12,266 nucleotides of DNA from NCBI GenBank assembly GCA_963926925.1, contig CAWUZD010000018.1, positions 1 through 12,266 of the forward strand, in the 5' to 3' direction. The notes under the pieces are model-generated. The model searched no databases, was not told the origin of the DNA, and saw nothing but the letters and a program-made list of their open reading frames with translations. The position numbers and the translations under genes were made by a program. Positions 1 through 6,592 of this stretch are shown one piece after another. Within the stretch, counting starts at the first letter, position 1. Every line of letters starts with the position of its first letter. This stretch comes from Paralactobacillus_A sp963926925 (GTDB lineage: Bacteria; Bacillota; Bacilli; Lactobacillales; Lactobacillaceae).

Positions 1-467
1 GTATTAGTAGTTGCTGCTTGTGATTTAGCAGTTACTTGCTTAGCACTGCTGTTTTGCTTAGTACTAGTAGCATTTTCGCTAGTAGCAGTACTTGCTACTT
101 GTTGTGATGTGGTTGTTTGACTAGCAGTACTTGTTTGTGATTGTTGCGTTTGTGAAGTTACTGCAGAAGCAGTTGTTGTACTGGCTTCACTTGTTTGTGA
201 TGCTGTACTTGCTGCTTGTGAAGTGCTCTTAGTAGCACTAGTAGTTTGACTAGGATGTAATTGCACTTGTTGTGAACTAGCAGCACTTTGGCTTACAATC
301 ATCGTATGGTCACTTGCTGACTTACTATTTTCAGCCGCATGAACTTTGCTTTGTTGACCTAATAAAATTGTACTGCCAAGTAAAACGCCGGCACCAGTAA
401 CTGCTGTTAAATGGTGATCTTTTTGTGTATGTAATTGTTGAACATAATTAGGTTTATTATTAGTCAT
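1..467 (-). CDS. Secreted Ser/Thr/Ala/Gln-rich surface protein, N-terminal part (cut by window edge)
   Basis: An open frame runs from ATG at 467 to the left edge with no stop, giving about 155 codons. The N-terminus reads MTNNKPNYVQQLHTQKDHH, then a hydrophobic stretch (about residues 20-36, AVTGAGVLLGSTILLG) and a likely signal-peptidase site after VHAA near residue 44. Everything after that is low complexity, almost only S, T, A, Q, K and N, as in stalk or linker regions of lactobacillar wall proteins and cell-wall hydrolases. A GAGAGGG ribosome binding site lies 13 nt upstream; this is long, but the in-frame TTG at 479 sits almost on top of it and is less likely. No KxYKxGKxW-type signal motif is seen. 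The functional domain must lie to the left of the window, so adhesin, peptidoglycan hydrolase and other wall proteins all remain possible. The secreted nature is inferred with good confidence; the function is unknown. Confidence 0.75.
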   Translation of the reverse strand, partial: MTNNKPNYVQQLHTQKDHHLTAVTGAGVLLGSTILLGQQSKVHAAENSKSASDHTMIVSQSAASSQQVQLHPSQTTSATKSTSQAASTASQTSEASTTTASAVTSQTQQSQTSTASQTTTSQQVASTATSENATSTKQNSSAKQVTAKSQAATTN

Positions 468-525
468 ATTTTTTATCAATCCCTCTCTTCAAAAATAACT
501 ATCCTACTTTCTAGATTAGCATTTA

Positions 526-554
526 TTAATATAATTTAGTAGTAAATAAAACAA
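526..554 (-). promoter_or_regulatory. Possible promoter of the surface-protein gene
   Basis: TTGTTT (554-549), 17 nt, TATTAA (531-526) on the minus strand, about 60 nt upstream of the start. The -35 lies in the U-tract of the dsdA terminator, so the two units are packed tightly. The match to the sigma-A consensus is only moderate in an AT-rich region, so this is tentative. Confidence 0.3.
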
Positions 555-587
555 AAAAATTCGGCATATCTATAAATACGCCGAATT
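554..587 (-). terminator. Rho-independent terminator of dsdA
   Basis: Reading the minus strand, AATTCGGCGTAT pairs with ATATGCCGAATT (12 bp including one G-U) around a six-base loop, followed by a run of T. It begins about 15 nt after the dsdA stop codon and separates dsdA from the surface-protein gene. Confidence 0.85.
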
Positions 588-601
588 ATTGCTTTTTTAT
601 T

Positions 602-1930
602 TTATAAATAAATATTCAAATTTTGCTTATTAATAGCTTCAGGAACCATGCTACCACCGGTTGCCCAACCAATATGGGTAATATTGTCTTTCTTATCAGC
701 CAAATTGTGGTCTTGTAAGTATTGCAATGCTAATTTATCAGTGAATAATTGGTCAGGACCAGCAAGGGTTGCACATGAAGATGGTTCAATAGTAATGCCT
801 TCGGAATCATACAAATCACGTAAGTATTCAAACAATGTCTTATCAGCAACTGTGAAAATACCACTTAATAATGGTTGCATAATATCACCAGAAATCACTG
901 AAGGACTTGGGCAAGCTAAGCCATCAGCTTCAGTTTTACCATCAAGACCAACATCATGCACAGAAATCTTGTTATTTAAGCCTGTTACCATCCCTAAAAT
1001 AATGCTTGGGCATACAGCTGGTTCAACAAAGAAAGCATGGGCTGCATCGCCAAAGACAGCTTTAACACCAAATGCTACCCCACCTGAAGAGCCACCAACA
1101 CCAGCAGGACTATATACAAAAATTGGATGATCATTATCAACAGTAATATGTTGTTCAGCTAATTGTTTTTTTAAGCGCAATGCAGCAACTGCATAGCCCA
1201 TGAACAAGTACTTCGAACGTACATCATCAACAAAGTAACTATATGGATCTTGCTTAGAGCGTTCACGGCCTTCATCTAACGCCTTATCAAAGTCATCTTG
1301 ATATTCAATAACTTGGGCACCCTTTTGCCGTAACAAATCCTTCTTCCATTGTTTGGCATCACTACTCATGTGAACAATTGCCTTAAAGCCCAATGCAGAA
1401 GCCACAATGCCAATAGAAAGACCTAAATTACCAGTTGAAGCAACTTGAACCGTATATTGACTAAAGAACTTCTTAGCAGCTGGCGTTGCCAACTTCGTAT
1501 AATCATCATCTTTAGAAGTTAATAAATGATGTTCAAGAGCTAATGTTTCGGCATGTTTGAACACTTCGTATAAACCACCGCGGGCCTTAATTGAACCAGC
1601 AACTGGTAATTCAGAGTCCATCTTAAGATATAATTTGCCATAAAATGGATGCCGTTCATTAAGTTTGGCAGCCATCTTGGGAATTGGTTTCAATGGTGAT
1701 TCAATAATTCCATTAGTCTTAGCTGTCTCAGGAAAAATCACCGCAATTAATGGTGCATAACGGTGCAAATCAGCATCAGCTTCTTCAATATCATGAATGC
1801 TATATTGTTCATGTTGCCAAATTTCATCATTTGGTAATAAATTCAAATTAGGCCAAAAAGCAGGCTTACCTTGAATGATTTTTGCTAATACAGGTTGTTT
1901 TTTTATGTACTTATCGAAATCAATTTGCAT
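602..1930 (-). CDS. dsdA: D-serine ammonia-lyase (D-serine dehydratase), PLP-dependent
   Basis: Converts D-serine to pyruvate and ammonia in the cytosol, both as a detoxification and as a way to use D-serine. The 442-residue length equals that of the E. coli enzyme. Fold-type II PLP landmarks are visible: the Schiff-base lysine K115 in AGSIKARGG (111-119), the substrate/cofactor loop ASTGNLGLSIG (164-174), the glycine-rich phosphate-binding loop GVGGSSGG (277-284), IEPSSCA (381-387) and the C-terminal GWATGGSMVPE (421-431). The GSIKARGG lysine context and the conserved N-terminal region separate DsdA from threonine dehydratases. AAAGGA lies 8 nt upstream of the ATG at 1930. The gene is monocistronic, with its own terminator and a 250-base upstream region. 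No DsdC-type regulator or DsdX transporter gene is next to it in the window, so D-serine import must be encoded elsewhere. Confidence 0.95.
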   Translation of the reverse strand: MQIDFDKYIKKQPVLAKIIQGKPAFWPNLNLLPNDEIWQHEQYSIHDIEEADADLHRYAPLIAVIFPETAKTNGIIESPLKPIPKMAAKLNERHPFYGKLYLKMDSELPVAGSIKARGGLYEVFKHAETLALEHHLLTSKDDDYTKLATPAAKKFFSQYTVQVASTGNLGLSIGIVASALGFKAIVHMSSDAKQWKKDLLRQKGAQVIEYQDDFDKALDEGRERSKQDPYSYFVDDVRSKYLFMGYAVAALRLKKQLAEQHITVDNDHPIFVYSPAGVGGSSGGVAFGVKAVFGDAAHAFFVEPAVCPSIILGMVTGLNNKISVHDVGLDGKTEADGLACPSPSVISGDIMQPLLSGIFTVADKTLFEYLRDLYDSEGITIEPSSCATLAGPDQLFTDKLALQYLQDHNLADKKDNITHIGWATGGSMVPEAINKQNLNIYL

Positions 1931-1974
1931 ATGAATTATCCTTTACTAGTATATTTTTGTCTTTATCATTGAAT

Positions 1975-2004
1975 AATATACTAAACACCCATTATTATGC
2001 GCAA
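1975..2004 (-). promoter_or_regulatory. Possible dsdA promoter
   Basis: TTGCGC (2004-1999), 18 nt, TATATT (1980-1975), about 45 nt upstream of the dsdA start. It is the best pair in the interval, but the spacing is slightly long and the surroundings are AT-rich. The rest of 1931-2184 shows only short chance ORFs besides the features listed. Confidence 0.4.
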
Positions 2005-2006
2005 TT

Positions 2007-2031
2007 AATAAATGTTACCGTTACAATAATT
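2007..2031. promoter_or_regulatory. Near-palindromic operator candidate upstream of dsdA
   Basis: An interrupted palindrome whose core TGTTACCGTTACA (2013-2025) has the T-N11-A form bound by LysR-type regulators; 18 of 25 positions of the extended element are symmetric. It sits just upstream of the proposed dsdA -35, where an activator would bind. E. coli dsdA is activated by the LysR-type DsdC. The link to such a protein here is inference. Confidence 0.35.
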
Positions 2032-2154
2032 GTACAGATAATCATCATTTATTTACATAAAATATACAATTTCAATACAAATAATTTAACTATAACTAGT
2101 TATAAATGTTAGAATATCAATCTTCTAATAGTTAGCAACGTTAATTTACCCAAT

Positions 2155-2184
2155 AAAAAAAGCAGCTTAACAGCTGCTTTTTTA
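2155..2184 (-). terminator. Rho-independent terminator of the PnuC-family gene
   Basis: AGCAGCT (2161-2167) and AGCTGCT (2172-2178) form a 7-bp GC-rich stem with a TAAC loop, flanked by A-runs and T-runs on both sides. The stem starts immediately after the stop codon of the transporter gene. It could work in both directions, but no plus-strand gene ends here. Confidence 0.85.
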
Positions 2185-2940
2185 TTAATCCATACTTTCA
2201 TGATATTTAGCTTCATAAGCCTTTTCTTCTTTAACAAGCCGATCATGTTCTTTCTTGTTAAACCAAGGACTAACCGTAAAGCCAATGAAGTCATTTATTA
2301 AGTAAATTGTGGCGTTAACAAACATTGCTAAAGTAGCACTGCCTTGGTGGAAGGAAACAAACCATAATACCATCCCGGCAAAGTCATTAGCAAACCACCA
2401 TACATATTGGTCAGAATAACGAAGGAAGCAAATAACTGAACCACTTAAACCAATCGCAAAGCTAATCGCATCAATCCATGGTCGTGGATCATTCGTTAAA
2501 TGACCAATTGCGTAACCAGAAACTAAGTATGTAACGATTGTTAAGCAAATCGCGATGACCCAGTTTTTAGGTTTAAACTTACGAATCTTAGAAACCATGT
2601 TCATATTCCAATTCTTACTAATTAAAACTGGAACATCGAGCGCCATTACATAAGAAATTTGTGTAAAAATACTCAAATAGTTCTTTGCAGCCCAACCAGT
2701 AATGATGAAGCAAAGCGCTGATAATAATCCTAATAAACCATTAACTGACTTAGCCGCATTAATTGCTAAAATGCAAAGGACACCTAATGTGGTCCCAACA
2801 AATGTGATAATGCTAATCCACGTAATCGGATTAGTAACTAATGTCATCACCTGACAACCAAGATTAAAGTAAAATAGGTAGTAATTCTGTTGTGGCCAAC
2901 CTTTTAATTGGTGAGCCAAAAATTTAATATAATCGCGCAT
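2185..2940 (-). CDS. PnuC-family vitamin/nucleoside transporter, probably the deoxynucleoside-type (PnuN-like)
   Basis: A 251-residue integral membrane protein with seven to eight hydrophobic segments (about 22-38, 43-62, 66-82, 88-104, 127-146, 156-173, 178-196, 203-222) and a charged, Lys/Glu-rich C-terminal tail. The segment RYSDQYVWWFAND (174-186), with Trp pairs and Asn in a membrane helix, is typical of PnuC transporters, which carry nicotinamide riboside or related compounds by facilitated diffusion coupled to intracellular phosphorylation. The start at 2940 is chosen because GGGAGG lies 7 nt upstream; the longer frame from TTG at 2955 would overlap that site. No thiamine, riboflavin or NAD gene is adjacent. 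Two NrdR-like boxes overlap the promoter, which points to the PnuN subgroup (predicted deoxynucleoside uptake). The family is clear; the substrate is inferred from regulation only. Confidence 0.85.
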   Translation of the reverse strand: MRDYIKFLAHQLKGWPQQNYYLFYFNLGCQVMTLVTNPITWISIITFVGTTLGVLCILAINAAKSVNGLLGLLSALCFIITGWAAKNYLSIFTQISYVMALDVPVLISKNWNMNMVSKIRKFKPKNWVIAICLTIVTYLVSGYAIGHLTNDPRPWIDAISFAIGLSGSVICFLRYSDQYVWWFANDFAGMVLWFVSFHQGSATLAMFVNATIYLINDFIGFTVSPWFNKKEHDRLVKEEKAYEAKYHESMD

Positions 2941-2947
2941 TAATATG

Positions 2948-2953
2948 CCTCCC
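2948..2953 (-). promoter_or_regulatory. Ribosome binding site that sets the transporter start
   Basis: GGGAGG, 7 nt before ATG at 2940. The upstream in-frame TTG at 2955 lies at the edge of this element and cannot use it, so the five-codon longer reading is rejected. Confidence 0.85.
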
Positions 2954-2972
2954 AAATAACTTACCTATAAAT

Positions 2973-2996
2973 AATAATACTACATATTGTATTATT
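2973..2996. promoter_or_regulatory. NrdR-like box, promoter-proximal copy
   Basis: A 24-bp near-palindrome: AATAATAC, 8 bp, GTATTATT, with 20 of 24 symmetric positions. The 16-bp core ATACTACATATTGTAT (2977-2992) matches an NrdR-type core (ACAC-N-ATAT-N-TTGTGT style) at about 12 of 16 positions. It covers the -10 element. Confidence 0.6.
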
Positions 2997-3013
2997 CAAT
3001 AGCAAATATACAA
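2986..3013 (-). promoter_or_regulatory. Promoter of the PnuC-family gene, embedded in two operators
   Basis: TTGTAT (3013-3008), 16 nt, TACAAT (2991-2986). The -35 lies in one near-palindrome and the -10 in the other, so a repressor on both sites would block RNA polymerase directly. Confidence 0.5.
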
Positions 3014-3027
3014 CATGTAGTATTATT
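3004..3027. promoter_or_regulatory. NrdR-like box, promoter-distal copy
   Basis: On the minus strand its 16-bp core reads ATACTACATGTTGTAT (3023-3008) and differs from the proximal copy by one base. The two copies are in opposite orientation, and their centres are 31 bp apart (about three helical turns), the spacing typical of NrdR box pairs. Confidence 0.6.
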
Positions 3028-3107
3028 TAATCTTTTATTAATATTATTAAATCATCATCACAATAAAGTATCATACACCCTTTTACGCCAAATGATAAAT
3101 TTTTTAC

Positions 3108-3137
3108 AAAAAATCCTGGTGTTAATAACACCAGGAT
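3108..3137 (-). terminator. Rho-independent terminator of metK
   Basis: ATCCTGGTGTT (3113-3123) pairs perfectly with AACACCAGGAT (3127-3137), an 11-bp stem with a three-base loop. Six T follow on the minus strand. It lies about 10 nt after the metK stop. Confidence 0.92.
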
Positions 3138-3147
3138 AATTTAATCA

Positions 3148-4338
3148 TTATTTATTTAAATACTTCTTTAAAGCGTCAACTTTATCAAGATGTTCCCATG
3201 GTAAGTCGATGTCAGTCCGACCGAAATGACCATAAGCAGCGGTTTGTTCATAAATTGGCCGCCGTAAGTTCAACATCTTAATGATGCCAGCAGGACGAAG
3301 ATCAAAGTTTTCACGAATTGCTTTAACAATGGTGTCATCGTCAACTTTACCAGTACCAAATGTTTCCACCGCAATGGATACTGGGTGAGCTACCCCAATC
3401 GCATATGCTAATTGCACTTCGCAACGACTAGCTAAGCCAGCAGCAACGATGTTCTTCGCAATGTAACGAGCAGCATACGCAGCAGAACGGTCAACTTTAG
3501 TAGGATCCTTACCTGAGAATGCACCGCCACCATGACGAGCATAACCACCATAAGTATCAACAATAATCTTCCGACCAGTTAAACCAGTATCAGCACTTGG
3601 ACCGCCTAATACAAACCGACCAGTTGGGTTAATGTAGTACTTGGTTTTATCATCAAGTAAGTTAGCAGGAATAACCGCTTTGATAACTTTTTCAATCATA
3701 TCATGACGAATTGTTTCTAATGATGTATCTTCATCATGTTGTGTACTAATAACAACAGTATCAACTCGGTATGGCTTGTTATCTTCGTTATATTCAACTG
3801 TTACTTGGGCCTTAGCATCAGGACGTAAGTATGTTAATACCTTATCCTTCCGTAATTGGGCTGTCTTGCGCATCAACGCATGTGCTAATGAAATTGACAA
3901 TGGCATGTATTCAGGTGTTTCGTCAATTGCGAAACCAAACATCATACCTTGGTCACCAGCACCAATTTTGTCTAATGGGTCTTCATCTTCACTACGTGCT
4001 TCAAGCGAATCATTAACACCTTGCGCAATATCAGATGATTGTTCATCAATTGCTACTAAAACAGCACAGTTAGCACCATCAAAACCAATCCGGCCATCAG
4101 TGTAACCAATCTTCTTAATAGTATGACGAACAACTGATTGAATATCAACATAAGCAGTAGTTGATACTTCACCAGCAACTAATACTAAGCCAGTAGTTAC
4201 TGCTGTTTCAACAGCAACCCGGGCGTTAGGATCTTTAGCAATTAAAGCATCTAAGATGGCATCACTAATTTGATCAGCAATCTTATCTGGATGTCCTTCA
4301 GAAACTGATTCTGAAGTAAATAAACGACGTTCTGTCAT
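3148..4338 (-). CDS. metK: S-adenosylmethionine synthetase (methionine adenosyltransferase)
   Basis: Makes S-adenosylmethionine from methionine and ATP, supplying methyl groups for rRNA, tRNA and DNA methylation. The 396 residues match the usual 380-400. Signatures are present: GHPDK (15-19), with the ATP/Mg-binding His16 and Asp18; GAGDQGMMFG (126-135), the family signature; and the phosphate-binding loop GGGAFSGKD (270-278). The ATG at 4338 is preceded by a GGGGG ribosome binding site that is itself part of the SMK-box riboswitch. The gene is monocistronic, with its own promoter, riboswitch and terminator. No other methionine-cycle gene is adjacent. Nothing is missing or unusual in the protein. 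Confidence 0.97.
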   Translation of the reverse strand: MTERRLFTSESVSEGHPDKIADQISDAILDALIAKDPNARVAVETAVTTGLVLVAGEVSTTAYVDIQSVVRHTIKKIGYTDGRIGFDGANCAVLVAIDEQSSDIAQGVNDSLEARSEDEDPLDKIGAGDQGMMFGFAIDETPEYMPLSISLAHALMRKTAQLRKDKVLTYLRPDAKAQVTVEYNEDNKPYRVDTVVISTQHDEDTSLETIRHDMIEKVIKAVIPANLLDDKTKYYINPTGRFVLGGPSADTGLTGRKIIVDTYGGYARHGGGAFSGKDPTKVDRSAAYAARYIAKNIVAAGLASRCEVQLAYAIGVAHPVSIAVETFGTGKVDDDTIVKAIRENFDLRPAGIIKMLNLRRPIYEQTAAYGHFGRTDIDLPWEHLDKVDALKKYLNK

Positions 4339-4342
4339 TATA

Positions 4343-4409
4343 TTTCCCCCTTCAATTATTCCGGTTACGAGGCATCTTCATTACTTAGTAATGAATCCTT
4401 TCGGGAATT
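4343..4409 (-). ncRNA. SMK-box (SAM-III) riboswitch controlling metK translation
   Basis: The leader read on the minus strand carries the SMK-box elements in order: TTCCCGAAAGGAT at the 5' side, a variable hairpin TTCATTAC/GTAATGAA (4395-4377), the conserved GATGCCTCGTAACCG (4376-4362), and a Shine-Dalgarno stretch GGGGGAAA (4350-4343). The 5' TTCCC can pair with GGGAA of the Shine-Dalgarno region. In the known Lactobacillales SMK box, SAM binding stabilises this sequestration and shuts off metK translation. The variable hairpin has a sequence unlike the Enterococcus faecalis one but keeps the stem, as expected of a conserved structure. Confidence 0.93.
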
Positions 4410-4430
4410 TTTTATAAAATAATCTTAAAT

Positions 4431-4459
4431 ATTATAACACCCTTCGTACTAAATGGAAA
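4431..4459 (-). promoter_or_regulatory. metK promoter
   Basis: TTTCCA (4459-4454), 17 nt, perfect TATAAT (4436-4431). Transcription would start near 4424, giving a leader of about 85 nt that holds the whole SMK box. It begins only a few bases after the U-tract of the pepO terminator. Confidence 0.75.
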
Positions 4460-4463
4460 CAAC

Positions 4464-4494
4464 AAAAAAGGATTATGGTCAAATACCATAATCC
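4464..4494 (-). terminator. Rho-independent terminator of pepO
   Basis: GGATTATGGT (4470-4479) pairs with ACCATAATCC (4485-4494), a 10-bp stem with a five-base loop. Six T follow on the minus strand. It lies 25 nt after the pepO stop. Confidence 0.92.
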
Positions 4495-4518
4495 CTTTTA
4501 TTACTTACTAATTATTTT

Positions 4519-6465
4519 TTACCAAATTTGAACCCGTTTTTCAGGTGCTAGCCACATACCATCTTTATCAGTAATGCCGAATGCTTGGTAGAAGTCTTCG
4601 AAGTTTTGTGGTACCACATTACCCCGTAATTCTTCTGGTGCATGCACATCGGTTGCTAATAACATTAATTGATATTGCCGACTAGCTTTCATCCGCCAAA
4701 TGGTTGCCCAGTTAATAAAGAATGCTTGTAAGTCGTAGTCATCTTGTTGCTTCAATGCTTGTAATGAGCAGCTCATCCCGCCATTATCAGCAATGTTTTC
4801 GGAAACAACTAACTTACCATCAACTTTACTACCAGCAAATGGAATTCCATCGAATTCATCAATCATCTTTTGGGTTAATTGCTTGAAGTGCGCTGCATCT
4901 TCATCACTCCACCAGTTTACCATGTTCCCATATTCATCAAAGTGTGAACCATTGTTATCAAAAGCATGGGAAATTTCATGGCCCATTACGCAACCAATTC
5001 CACCGAAGTTTTGGCTGTGTGATTGTGAAAGATCATAGAATGGCTTTTCCAAAATAGCAGCTGGGAAAGTAATATCATTCCGTGATGGATCATAACATGC
5101 GTTTACCAATTGTGGTGGCATATCCCAAGTGCTCCGGTCAACTGGCTTGTGGAATTGTTCGAAGTTATCAGCAATCATCGTCTTCTTAATGTCAATGTAG
5201 TTGCTGAGTAATGTTCCACCATCAGCTTTGGTAGTAACATGTAACTTTTGATAGACTGGCTTAATCTTTTCTGGGAAACCAACTTTAATAGCAATCTTAT
5301 CAAGTTTCAAAATTGCCTTAGCACGGGTCTTTTCACCTAACCAAGTATTGTTTTCAAGCCGGTTCTTGTAAATACCAATCATTTCTTTGATCATGTTAGC
5401 AGCATCGGCCTTAGCAGCTTCACCAAAGTATTTTCTACCATAGAAGTCACCGATGACATACTTGAAAGTATCATCTAAGACTGTGTATGCAAACCGATCA
5501 ACACTTAATGATTCCTTAACACCGGAAACAGCGCGGTGGAATTTGTCAGCGTCTTTCCGGATGTTTTCACTTAAGTATGGTGAGAACTTATTAACCGCAT
5601 TAATTAATAACCAACTTTTTAAGTTTTCAAAAGTATCATTATTAATAATGTCATCAAAAGCAGCAAAGTAATTTGGTTGGGTAACAATGACCTTATCAGG
5701 TTTATCGTCAACCAAATCACAAACCATCTTATCTAAATCAAACGCATGACTATAACCAGCTAATTCAGTTAATGTCTTTGGATTATATTGTTTAGTCATG
5801 TCGGCTAATTCTTCAGATGTCATAACATGTGGTACTAATGATTTATCAAATGCTAAAGCACCATCAACCATCTTTTGCGCAACTGCTTCTAAGTAACCAG
5901 CATGCATCAATAATTTCTTTGACATATCAGCCCAAGTTTGTAATAACTTAGCGCTATCTGGTTTAGCATAATATGTCTTATCAGGCAAAATTAAGTTTGG
6001 TGCATAGAAGAAGACCGCATTCTTAGCAGTGTCTTTCCAATCTGGTTCAACATCAATAATGAATGGTAATGGTAAAGCATCCTTAACCCAACTTGCTAAT
6101 TGTGCCCGCAAATCATCAAGGTCCTTAAGATTTCTAATCTTTTCAATGACTGGCAATAAAGGCTTTACTTCATCATGATTCCGTTTAACAGTGTCAAGTA
6201 CTAAAGTATGCATCTTCATTGCTTCAGCGAACATCGCATTAGGAGCTTCAAACTTATCATTATGATAGTCATTGAAGTCACTAATTAAGTGATTTTCAAC
6301 TGCTTCATCTAATTCCTGGAAACTACCAGTATCAGGTTTGTCAGCTGGAATCTTCGCATCCTTTAACCATTGATAATTAACATGCATGTATAAGTTATCT
6401 TTAATGTCAGCTTGTGTACCATCAGTAACTGGTGCACCACCCAAAACATGTGCAACTTTACTCAT
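4519..6465 (-). CDS. pepO: Neutral endopeptidase PepO, M13 zinc metallopeptidase (neprilysin family)
   Basis: Cytosolic oligoendopeptidase that cuts imported oligopeptides internally, part of the casein/peptide utilisation route. At 648 residues it is near the usual 630-650 of lactobacillar PepO. The zinc site is complete: HEISH (His496, Glu497, His500), and the third ligand Glu556 in ENIAD, with Asp560. The substrate-binding NAxY motif appears as VNACYDPSRND upstream of it, and the protein ends in the family's KRVQIW, where the final Trp is characteristic of M13. No signal peptide or N-terminal anchor is seen, unlike mammalian neprilysin, which fits a cytosolic enzyme. AGAGG lies 8 nt before the ATG. 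The gene is flanked by terminators on both sides and so transcribed alone. A cre-like sequence lies upstream. Confidence 0.95.
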   Translation of the reverse strand: MSKVAHVLGGAPVTDGTQADIKDNLYMHVNYQWLKDAKIPADKPDTGSFQELDEAVENHLISDFNDYHNDKFEAPNAMFAEAMKMHTLVLDTVKRNHDEVKPLLPVIEKIRNLKDLDDLRAQLASWVKDALPLPFIIDVEPDWKDTAKNAVFFYAPNLILPDKTYYAKPDSAKLLQTWADMSKKLLMHAGYLEAVAQKMVDGALAFDKSLVPHVMTSEELADMTKQYNPKTLTELAGYSHAFDLDKMVCDLVDDKPDKVIVTQPNYFAAFDDIINNDTFENLKSWLLINAVNKFSPYLSENIRKDADKFHRAVSGVKESLSVDRFAYTVLDDTFKYVIGDFYGRKYFGEAAKADAANMIKEMIGIYKNRLENNTWLGEKTRAKAILKLDKIAIKVGFPEKIKPVYQKLHVTTKADGGTLLSNYIDIKKTMIADNFEQFHKPVDRSTWDMPPQLVNACYDPSRNDITFPAAILEKPFYDLSQSHSQNFGGIGCVMGHEISHAFDNNGSHFDEYGNMVNWWSDEDAAHFKQLTQKMIDEFDGIPFAGSKVDGKLVVSENIADNGGMSCSLQALKQQDDYDLQAFFINWATIWRMKASRQYQLMLLATDVHAPEELRGNVVPQNFEDFYQAFGITDKDGMWLAPEKRVQIW

Positions 6466-6526
6466 ATAAATTACCTCTTTATCCTTTACTCATTTTTAGT
6501 TTATAATTTATTTTTTTATGAGTAAA

Positions 6527-6540
6527 TTAAAACGCTTTCT
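6527..6540. promoter_or_regulatory. cre-like sequence upstream of pepO
   Basis: TTAAAACGCTTTCT fits the CcpA operator consensus TGWAARCGYTWWCA at about 12 of 14 positions; the second base and the last base deviate. It lies about 65 nt upstream of the pepO start, near where its promoter must be. The AT-rich stretch between shows several possible -10 elements, and none is clearly best. Confidence 0.4.
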
Positions 6541-6552
6541 TTATCAAATAAA

Positions 6553-6584
6553 AAAATCTTGCCACATCCCTGCAGCAAGATTTT
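6553..6584 (-). terminator. Rho-independent terminator of the tandem C1B peptidase unit
   Basis: AAAATCTTGC (6553-6562) pairs with GCAAGATTTT (6575-6584) across a 12-base loop. A T-rich tract follows on the minus strand. It starts about 10 nt after the pepC stop. Confidence 0.85.
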
Positions 6585-6592
6585 CATAGAAA

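Noticed and set aside
648..1130. 160-codon plus-strand open frame antisense to dsdA
   Set aside because: It lies wholly inside the conserved dsdA gene, has no ribosome binding site, and its translation has no recognisable pattern; it is a shadow of the real gene.
1882..2112. 76-codon plus-strand frame in the dsdA upstream region
   Set aside because: It starts inside dsdA with no ribosome binding site and runs through AT-rich promoter sequence, giving a composition typical of chance ORFs.
2109..2294. 61-codon minus-strand frame overlapping the end of the transporter gene
   Set aside because: Out-of-frame overlap with the 3' end of the transporter and the terminator hairpin; no start signals.
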